The notes under the pieces: model-generated
Seen by the model: the letters and a program-made list of their open reading frames with translations, nothing else
Databases searched by the model: none
Told to the model about the DNA's origin: nothing
Shown here: piece after piece, positions 1-5,949 of the stretch
How positions within the stretch are numbered: position 1 is the stretch's first letter
Layout: every line of letters starts with the position of its first letter
DNA from: Actinomycetes bacterium
GTDB taxonomy: Bacteria; Actinomycetota; Acidimicrobiia; Acidimicrobiales; UBA8190
Assembly (NCBI GenBank): GCA_021779775.1
Contig: JAJYAB010000121.1
Span: 1 to 5,949 of the forward strand
Direction of reading: 5' to 3'
Length of the DNA stretch: 5,949 nt
Program-made: the position numbers and the translations under genes

Positions 1-75
1 GTCGATGTGGGCCTTGATCCCGAGGTTCCGGGTTCGCGCCAGGGGGAATTCGCGAATCGGGCGCACGTCAGCCAT
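1..75 (-). CDS. fusA: Elongation factor G, N-terminal fragment (runs off the window)
   Basis: Only the first 25 codons are present, starting at ATG 75-73 and running off the left edge. The peptide starts MADVRPIREF and ends RNLGIKAHID, which is the lead-in to the G1/P-loop (AHIDAGKTT) of translational GTPases of the EF-G type. EF-G is the cytoplasmic GTPase that drives tRNA-mRNA translocation on the ribosome. Position after rpsL and rpsG is the classical str operon order, which supports EF-G over other translational GTPases such as LepA or RF3. The P-loop itself is outside the window. The residue before AHID is Lys, where I recall Met in most EF-Gs. No strong Shine-Dalgarno is visible: a GAGAG lies about 10 nt upstream of the ATG. 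Confidence 0.93.
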   Translation of the reverse strand, partial: MADVRPIREFPLARTRNLGIKAHID

Positions 76-129
76 GGTTGTTCTGCTCTCGGGTCGTGCT
101 GTCGGGCGGGCGGGGCGACATCCGGGATG

Positions 130-156
130 GCCGGCACCCACCACCAGGGTACCGGC
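130..156 (-). promoter_or_regulatory. Stem-loop in the rpsG-fusA spacer
   Basis: On the transcribed minus strand, GCCGGTACCC and GGGTGCCGGC form a 10-bp stem with one G-U wobble and a 7-nt loop (TGGTGGT). The plus-strand version would carry a C-A mismatch at that position, so the stem is fully paired only in the mRNA sense. It sits 15 nt after the rpsG stop and about 55 nt before the fusA start. No U-tract follows, so it is more likely an intra-operonic processing, attenuation or stability element than a terminator. The rest of the 76-171 spacer shows nothing I can name. Confidence 0.5.
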
Positions 157-171
157 GACGGGCCCCGCTTC

Positions 172-642
172 CTACCAGCGGTAGTGGGCGAACGCCCGGT
201 TTGACTCGGCCATCTTATGGAGGTCCTCGCGGCGCTTGACCGCCGCGCCCGTGCTGTTGGCAGCATCGAGGATCTCGTTGGCCAGGCGCTCGGCCATCGT
301 CTTCTCACGGCGCGAGCGGGCGAAACCCACGAGCCATCGAATGGCCAGGGTGGTGGCCCGCCGTGGCCGGACCTCGACCGGCACCTGGTAGGTGGCGCCA
401 CCGACGCGCCGGCTGCGGACCTCCAGCTCAGGCCGGGTGTTCTCCACGGCCTTCTTCAGGATCGACACGGGGTCGGCGTTGGTCTTGTCGTGGACCGTCT
501 CCAGCGCCTCGTAGACGATGCGCTCGGCCAAGGTCCGCTTGCCACGCGACAGGACCTTGTTGACGAACTGGGTCACCAAGACGGAGCGGAAGACCGGGTC
601 GGGGGCAAGCTCCCGCCGATCAGCAGGGCCTTTGCGCGGCAC
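172..642 (-). CDS. rpsG: 30S ribosomal protein S7
   Basis: S7 is a primary 16S rRNA-binding protein that nucleates assembly of the 30S head and lines the E-site/mRNA exit region. The 156-residue product is full length for bacteria. Its recognisable blocks are RRELAPDPVF near the N-terminus, the GKRTLAERIVYEAL helix, the beta-hairpin GGATYQVPVEVRP, the RWL...ARSRREKTMAERLANE stretch and the C-terminal AVKRREDLHKMAESNRAFAH block ending YRW. The start is GTG at 642-640, chosen because the protein then begins MPRKGPADRR, as S7 should. An AAGGAG sits 7 nt upstream, inside the end of rpsL. The rpsL stop is only one base away (TGA-C-GTG), so translation is almost certainly coupled. The stop is TAG. 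Confidence 0.98.
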   Translation of the reverse strand: MPRKGPADRRELAPDPVFRSVLVTQFVNKVLSRGKRTLAERIVYEALETVHDKTNADPVSILKKAVENTRPELEVRSRRVGGATYQVPVEVRPRRATTLAIRWLVGFARSRREKTMAERLANEILDAANSTGAAVKRREDLHKMAESNRAFAHYRW

Positions 643-643
643 G

Positions 644-1015
644 TCAGGACTCCTTCTTGGCGCCGTAGCGCGACCTGGCCTGGTTGCGCTCGCGCACGCC
701 CGCCGCGTCGAGCGCGCCCCGGATCACCTTGTACCGGACACCTGGGAGGTCCTTCACCCGGCCGCCGCGCACCAGCACGATGGAGTGCTCCTGCAGGTTG
801 TGCCCGACACCCGGGATGTACGCGCTGACCTCGACACCACTGGTGAGGCGTACGCGGGCCACCTTCCGCAGGGCGGAGTTGGGCTTCTTCGGGGTGGTGG
901 TGAAGACACGGGTGCACACCCCGCGACGTTGCGGGGCACCCTTCAGGGCAGGAGTCTTCGTCTTTGACGGCTTCGTCGCCCGGCCCTTGCGGACCAGTTG
1001 CTCGATGGTGGGCAC
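644..1015 (-). CDS. rpsL: 30S ribosomal protein S12
   Basis: S12 sits at the 30S decoding centre and affects accuracy and streptomycin response. The 123-residue product is full length. It begins MPTIEQLVRKGR, contains the signature TTTPKKPNSALRKVARVRL (about residues 39-57), GHNLQEHSIVLVRGGRVKDL (about 71-90) and ends ARSRYGAKKES. Lys43 and Lys88 are wild type, so no classical streptomycin-resistance substitution is seen at either. Asp89 is the residue methylthiolated by RimO in organisms that have it. The start is GTG at 1015-1013. It is preceded by AAGGA with 5-nt spacing, and the reading frame upstream of it runs only into tandem repeats, so a longer N-terminus is spurious. It is first in the rpsL-rpsG-fusA operon. 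Confidence 0.98.
   Translation of the reverse strand: MPTIEQLVRKGRATKPSKTKTPALKGAPQRRGVCTRVFTTTPKKPNSALRKVARVRLTSGVEVSAYIPGVGHNLQEHSIVLVRGGRVKDLPGVRYKVIRGALDAAGVRERNQARSRYGAKKES
650..655 (-). promoter_or_regulatory. Ribosome binding site of rpsG, inside rpsL
   Basis: AAGGAG on the minus strand, 7 nt before the GTG start of rpsG and within the last codons of rpsL. It supports the GTG start and re-initiation or coupling from rpsL. Confidence 0.8.
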
Positions 1016-1020
1016 GCGTG

Positions 1021-1025
1021 TCCTT
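1021..1025 (-). promoter_or_regulatory. Ribosome binding site of rpsL
   Basis: AAGGA on the minus strand, 5 nt before the GTG start. It abuts the tandem repeat array with one intervening base, so anything that binds or folds the repeats could affect ribosome access to this site. Confidence 0.75.
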
Positions 1026-1026
1026 G

Positions 1027-1126
1027 TGATCGTTTCGAGTGCGGGGTGATCGTTTCGAGTGCGGGGTGATCGTTTCGAGTGCGGGGTGATCGTTTCGAGT
1101 GCGGGGTGATCGTTTCGAGTGCAGGG
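1027..1126 (-). repeat. Five tandem 20-bp repeats in the rpsL leader
   Basis: The plus-strand unit is TGATCGTTTCGAGTGCGGGG. Copies lie at 1027-1046, 1047-1066, 1067-1086, 1087-1106 and 1107-1126. The first four are identical and the fifth has a single G-to-A change (GCAGGG instead of GCGGGG). The 20-bp period is close to two helical turns, so all copies present nearly the same DNA face, and each contains one GATC. The array lies between the predicted str promoter and the rpsL Shine-Dalgarno, so it should be transcribed as leader RNA (unit ACUCGAAACGAUCACCCCGC). No spacers separate the units, so this is not a CRISPR array. Function unknown. Confidence 0.97.
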
Positions 1127-1139
1127 AACTGCTCGAGCG

Positions 1140-1171
1140 GCAGCGGGGCGCGACGCAGGATGCGCCGCTGC
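1140..1171 (-). promoter_or_regulatory. GC-rich hairpin near the 5' end of the str leader
   Basis: In the minus-strand sense, GCAGC-GGCGC pairs with GCGCC-CC-GCTGC: 10 bp with a 2-nt bulge and a 10-nt loop (ATCCTGCGTC). It starts only a few bases after the transcription start predicted from the promoter at 1183-1211 and precedes the tandem repeats. A 5'-terminal stem like this can protect mRNA from 5'-end-dependent decay or form part of a regulatory leader. Which of these applies here is inference. Confidence 0.45.
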
Positions 1172-1182
1172 GCAGGCAAGAG

Positions 1183-1211
1183 ATGATAGATGGCCCGGGC
1201 AGACAGGGCAA
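1183..1211 (-). promoter_or_regulatory. Predicted sigma70-type promoter of the str operon
   Basis: On the minus strand, a -35-like TTGCCC (1206-1211), a 17-bp spacer and a -10-like TATCAT (1183-1188) give standard geometry, with TATCAT one base from consensus. The predicted start, near 1176, gives a leader of about 160 nt before rpsL. The intergenic position upstream of rpsL fits. This is a match by eye only, with no transcript evidence. Confidence 0.55.
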
Positions 1212-1261
1212 CCGGGGCCGGGGCAGCAATGGCGAGGGGGGCCAGCGCGTCGGAGCCAGCG

Positions 1262-1290
1262 CGTCGGGCCCGGGCACAGCCATCTATCAT
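1262..1290 (+). promoter_or_regulatory. Possible promoter of the methyltransferase gene
   Basis: TATCAT at 1285-1290, in the identical context GCCATCTATCAT as the str promoter, is a good -10 candidate. The hexamer 17 bp upstream (CGTCGG, 1262-1267) is a poor -35. A start near 1297 would give a leader of about 50 nt to the ATG at 1346, with the GATC-rich palindrome at its beginning. A weak or activator-dependent promoter would fit an R-M gene, but that is inference. Confidence 0.35.
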
Positions 1291-1299
1291 GAGCGCGGA

Positions 1300-1321
1300 G
1301 GATCTGGAGATCTCGAGATCC
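1300..1321. promoter_or_regulatory. 22-bp near-palindrome with three RGATCY sequences, candidate operator
   Basis: GGATCT (1300-1305), AGATCT (1308-1313) and AGATCC (1316-1321) are spaced exactly 8 bp apart. Together they form an imperfect palindrome centred on AGATCT, with 10 of 11 base pairs symmetric. A fourth GATC lies at 1328-1331. The element falls just downstream of the possible methyltransferase promoter and upstream of its ribosome binding site. BglII cuts AGATCT and BstYI cuts RGATCY, and the adjacent nuclease belongs to that family, so this could be a methylation-sensitive autoregulatory site. The palindrome is seen; its function is inferred. Confidence 0.5.
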
Positions 1322-1335
1322 GTGAGGGATCAGGC

Positions 1336-1339
1336 GGAG
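1336..1339 (+). promoter_or_regulatory. Ribosome binding site that decides the methyltransferase start
   Basis: GGAG, 6 nt before the ATG at 1346. The two upstream in-frame ATGs (1190 and 1289) have weaker or no Shine-Dalgarno, and the codons between 1190 and 1345 give an Ala/Arg-rich low-complexity peptide. This site therefore argues for 1346. Confidence 0.6.
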
Positions 1340-1345
1340 CGACCG

Positions 1346-2287
1346 ATGGCGCGAACTGTGGGAACCGTCTCTCTGGAAGACATGATCGCCTGGGGTCTCC
1401 TGGCCGAAGGTGAGCGCCTGCTTCTCCGGCGCAGGTCCCAACCCGACGTCACCGCGGCACTACGGCCAGATGGAACGATCCTGATCGGCCGTGCCTCGTT
1501 CAGGACGCCGACAGAAGCGGCGAAGAGCATCTTGGGGCCCAGGCCCATCGATGGATGGGGACGCTGGCGGGTCGACCGGCTGTCGGGCCAGTCACTCAGG
1601 CAAGTGCGGGAGGGAGCAGGCGTGACGCTCGTTCAGGGGCAAGACAGTGGTGGACAGGGACAAGACAGTGGCCAGGCATCTGACGAGCTGAGCTTGGCCG
1701 GCCTCGGTGCCCGCGAGTCCTTCGGCACGCTGCTTGCCGATCCTCCGTGGAGGTTCACCAACCGGACCGGCAAGGTCGCCCCCGAGCACCGGCGGCTGTC
1801 TCGCTACGACACGATGACCATGGATGCCATCGCGAGCCTACCGGTGGGAGATGTCATGGCCTCGCGTTCGCATTGCTACCTGTGGGTGCCGAACGCCCTG
1901 CTCCGAGAAGGTCTCGGCGTGCTCGAATCTTGGGGCTTCACCTATAAGTCCACCCTCATCTGGCACAAGGTTAGGAAGGACGGCGGTTCGGACGGGCGGG
2001 GGGTCGGCTTCTATTTCCGTAACGTGACGGAACCGGTGCTGTTCGGCACTCGGGGAAAGCTCCGCACGCTGGCGCCGGGCCGCCGGCAGGTCAACTTGCT
2101 GGCTACCCGGAAGCGTGAGCACAGCCGGAAACCCGACGAGCTCTATCCGATCATCGAATCGTGCTCGCCCGGTCCGTTCTTGGAATTGTTCGCCAGATAT
2201 CCACAACCGGGCTGGACGGCGTGGGGCAACGAGGCGTCCGATGGGGTGGTTCCGAAAGGTAAGAAGTACCGCGCCTACGGCGCGTAA
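1346..2287 (+). CDS. RAMA domain - MT-A70 family adenine DNA methyltransferase
   Basis: Predicted SAM-dependent N6-adenine methyltransferase, most likely the protective half of the adjacent R-M pair. From ATG 1346 it is 313 residues. Residues 8-89 look like a RAMA domain (restriction enzyme and adenine methyltransferase associated, a presumed DNA-binding module): MIAWGLLAEG, a DGTILIG strand turn, FRTPTEAAKSI, then the DGWGRWRV block. A Gly/Gln/Asp linker (about 97-110) contains an imperfect 7-residue repeat, QGQDSGG/QGQDSGQ. The catalytic domain follows: DPPW at 132-135 (motif IV), then LWVPNALL, SWGFTYKSTLIWHK, NVTEPVLFGTRG, EHSRKPDE and the SAM-site-like FLELFAR near the C-terminus. This is the permuted order of MT-A70/MunI-like enzymes. 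The frame is open back to 1190, so longer forms are possible, but the extra residues are low complexity. An RNA target cannot be excluded, but the nuclease neighbour favours DNA. Confidence 0.88.
   Translation: MARTVGTVSLEDMIAWGLLAEGERLLLRRRSQPDVTAALRPDGTILIGRASFRTPTEAAKSILGPRPIDGWGRWRVDRLSGQSLRQVREGAGVTLVQGQDSGGQGQDSGQASDELSLAGLGARESFGTLLADPPWRFTNRTGKVAPEHRRLSRYDTMTMDAIASLPVGDVMASRSHCYLWVPNALLREGLGVLESWGFTYKSTLIWHKVRKDGGSDGRGVGFYFRNVTEPVLFGTRGKLRTLAPGRRQVNLLATRKREHSRKPDELYPIIESCSPGPFLELFARYPQPGWTAWGNEASDGVVPKGKKYRAYGA
1634..1671 (+). repeat. Imperfect 21-bp direct repeat in the methyltransferase linker
   Basis: CAAGACAGTGG occurs at 1640-1650 and 1661-1671 within a longer match that includes CAGGG, with a 21-bp period (7 codons). 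It encodes the QGQDSG repeat between the RAMA and catalytic domains and keeps the frame, which fits a flexible, expandable linker. Confidence 0.75.
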
Positions 2288-2288
2288 G

Positions 2289-2933
2289 TCAGACGGTCCT
2301 GGCGCAGATGCTGGCGATGAGGATCGGGCAGCCTGCTCCGTCGCCACGGAGCAGCTTCGGCGTCACCTTCTCCAAGTTGGTCGTCGTCGACGTACCGAAC
2401 TTCTTCGACTCGGGGTCCTGGTGAAGCGCCATGGCGCGCAGATCGGCGCGAGTCATCGTGACCATCACGGCGACGTCGATGATCCCCGAGTCGTAGAGCG
2501 TCCGGTAGGCGGCAAGATCCCGGTCCAGGTTGCCGTCTTTGGCGTGCCACTCGACGTCAGCGGCAACCCGGCCCTTCACGTTGTCGACCAGATAGCTGGC
2601 CGTCTCAGACTCGCCGGCAGATTTGACCACCGGGCTACCCGGTGCCTTCAAGACCAGCTCAGAGGTGATCTTCACCTTGTACGATGCCTCTCTCCAGCCC
2701 CTGCTCCGTAACGCCCCGTTGAGCCTGGCGGCGGTCCCGGACTCGTTCCCGCCAGGTACCACGACGTCACCGACGACCTCGACGGTGAACCCTTCGAGCA
2801 CCTGGAGCAGGTCGGCGAACTCGGCGGGGTTGGTAGCCCTTAAGATGGCTGCTGCGTTGCGGGTTTCGAGGAAGTCATAGCGAGAGAGGACGCTCGGCGG
2901 CACCACCTCCTGGTAGCTCCTCGTCGGCTCCAC
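2289..2933 (-). CDS. BglII/BstYI-family type II restriction endonuclease
   Basis: Predicted sequence-specific DNA endonuclease with a PD-(D/E)XK-type fold. From GTG 2933 it is 214 residues. Blocks that I recognise from this family are YDFLETRNAAAIL (19-31), the GGNES motif (61-65), GALRSRGW (73-80), VDNVKGRVAADVEWHAKD (116-133), NLDRDLAAYR (135-144), IIDVAVMVT (151-159), FGTSTTTNLEKVTPKL (179-194) and GGCP-like GAGCPILIASI (199-209). Asp117, Asp126 and Glu128 have the same spacing as BglII Asp84, Glu93 and Gln95. Homologues I remember read EVEWN where this reads DVEWH. No upstream in-frame start exists after the rpoC stop. GTG 2933 has no clear Shine-Dalgarno, while an in-frame GTG at 2906 (residue 10) has AGGAG 10 nt upstream and is a fair alternative. 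It follows rpoC by 102 bp on the same strand and converges on the methyltransferase gene. Confidence 0.85.
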   Translation of the reverse strand: MEPTRSYQEVVPPSVLSRYDFLETRNAAAILRATNPAEFADLLQVLEGFTVEVVGDVVVPGGNESGTAARLNGALRSRGWREASYKVKITSELVLKAPGSPVVKSAGESETASYLVDNVKGRVAADVEWHAKDGNLDRDLAAYRTLYDSGIIDVAVMVTMTRADLRAMALHQDPESKKFGTSTTTNLEKVTPKLLRGDGAGCPILIASICARTV

Positions 2934-2970
2934 GGTGCACGAGCATACGAAGGCTCGAGGATGCTGCGCA

Positions 2971-2991
2971 CTGTCGTCCGGGCGCCGACAG
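2971..2991 (-). other. Weak hairpin in the rpoC-nuclease spacer
   Basis: CTGTCG (2971-2976) and CGACAG (2986-2991) form a 6-bp stem with a 9-nt loop, 45 bp past the rpoC stop. There is no U-tract. It could be a partial attenuator between rpoC and the nuclease gene but may be chance in GC-rich DNA. Nothing else is recognisable between 2934 and 3035. Confidence 0.2.
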
Positions 2992-3035
2992 GCAGGAGGG
3001 CGACCCGTGGCGCAGTGCCGTCGCCTCGCGCGGGG

Positions 3036-5949
<2,914 letters not shown>

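Larger units (their letters stand above)
1183..1290. repeat. Perfect 12-bp inverted repeat carrying both divergent -10 elements
   Basis: ATGATAGATGGC at 1183-1194 is the exact reverse complement of GCCATCTATCAT at 1279-1290, with arm centres 96 bp apart. Each arm is followed or preceded by GC-rich sequence containing CCCGGGC. The left arm supplies the -10 TATCAT of the predicted rpsL promoter on the minus strand. The right arm places the same TATCAT on the plus strand ahead of the methyltransferase gene. The arms could be duplicated promoter cores, paired sites for a regulator, or remains of terminal repeats of a mobile sequence. Confidence 0.85.

Noticed and set aside
217..828. Plus-strand open frames antisense to rpsG and rpsL
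   Set aside because: Shadows of the ribosomal protein genes, with no domain signatures and compositional bias typical of the opposite strand.
1027..1126. CRISPR array
   Set aside because: The units are directly adjacent with no unique spacers, are only 20 bp, and no cas genes are present.
1190..1345. Methyltransferase start at ATG 1190 (365 aa) or ATG 1289
   Set aside because: The extra residues are Ala/Arg-rich low complexity translated from the divergent promoter region. The RAMA domain begins just after the ATG at 1346, which has the best ribosome binding site. The longer forms are not impossible.
1016..1441. N-terminal extensions of rpsL and other minus-strand frames running through the 20-bp repeats
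   Set aside because: A 20-bp unit without stops is open in all three frames of one strand and yields a repeating 20-residue peptide. S12 aligns from the GTG at 1015 with a proper Shine-Dalgarno.
2971..2991. Rho-independent terminator after rpoC
   Set aside because: Only a 6-bp stem with a 9-nt loop and no U-tract; listed as a weak hairpin, not called a terminator.

Overview
The window reads as chromosomal DNA of a high-GC actinobacterium. The ribosomal proteins look actinobacterial, and RpoC goes straight from the trigger loop into jaw sequence without the large insertion found in enterobacterial RpoC. Acidimicrobiia is my best guess at class from the general look of S12, S7 and RpoC, but nothing here proves it. 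The backbone is the conserved RNA polymerase / str region, all on the minus strand: the C-terminal three quarters of rpoC (3036-5949, N-terminus off the window), then rpsL (644-1015), rpsG (172-642) and the first 25 codons of fusA (1-75).

Between rpoC and rpsL lies about 2 kb that is not part of that backbone. It holds a compact restriction-modification module. A plus-strand gene (best start 1346, stop 2287) encodes a RAMA domain fused to an MT-A70-type adenine methyltransferase. A minus-strand gene (2289-2933) encodes a BglII/BstYI-family restriction endonuclease. The two genes converge with one base between their stop codons. The nuclease gene sits 102 bp downstream of the rpoC stop on the same strand and has no evident promoter of its own, so it may be expressed by read-through from rpoBC. 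The methyltransferase gene is divergent from rpsL.

The 330-bp divergent region (1016-1345) is the richest part. Reading toward rpsL it has a good sigma70-type promoter (TTGCCC, 17 bp, TATCAT at 1183-1211), a GC-rich hairpin near the predicted 5' end of the leader (1140-1171), five tandem 20-bp repeats (1027-1126) ending one base from the rpsL Shine-Dalgarno, and a GTG start. Reading toward the methyltransferase it has an inverted 12-bp copy of the same -10 region (1279-1290), then a 22-bp near-palindrome (1300-1321) made of three RGATCY sequences at 8-bp spacing, then a GGAG ribosome binding site and ATG. RGATCY-like sequences are what the named members of the nuclease family cut, so this palindrome is a candidate autoregulatory site.

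Within the str operon, rpsL and rpsG are separated by one base, while the rpsG-fusA spacer contains a 10-bp stem-loop. The end of rpoC carries a low-complexity tail with three perfect 15-bp repeats (PVDGQ x3).
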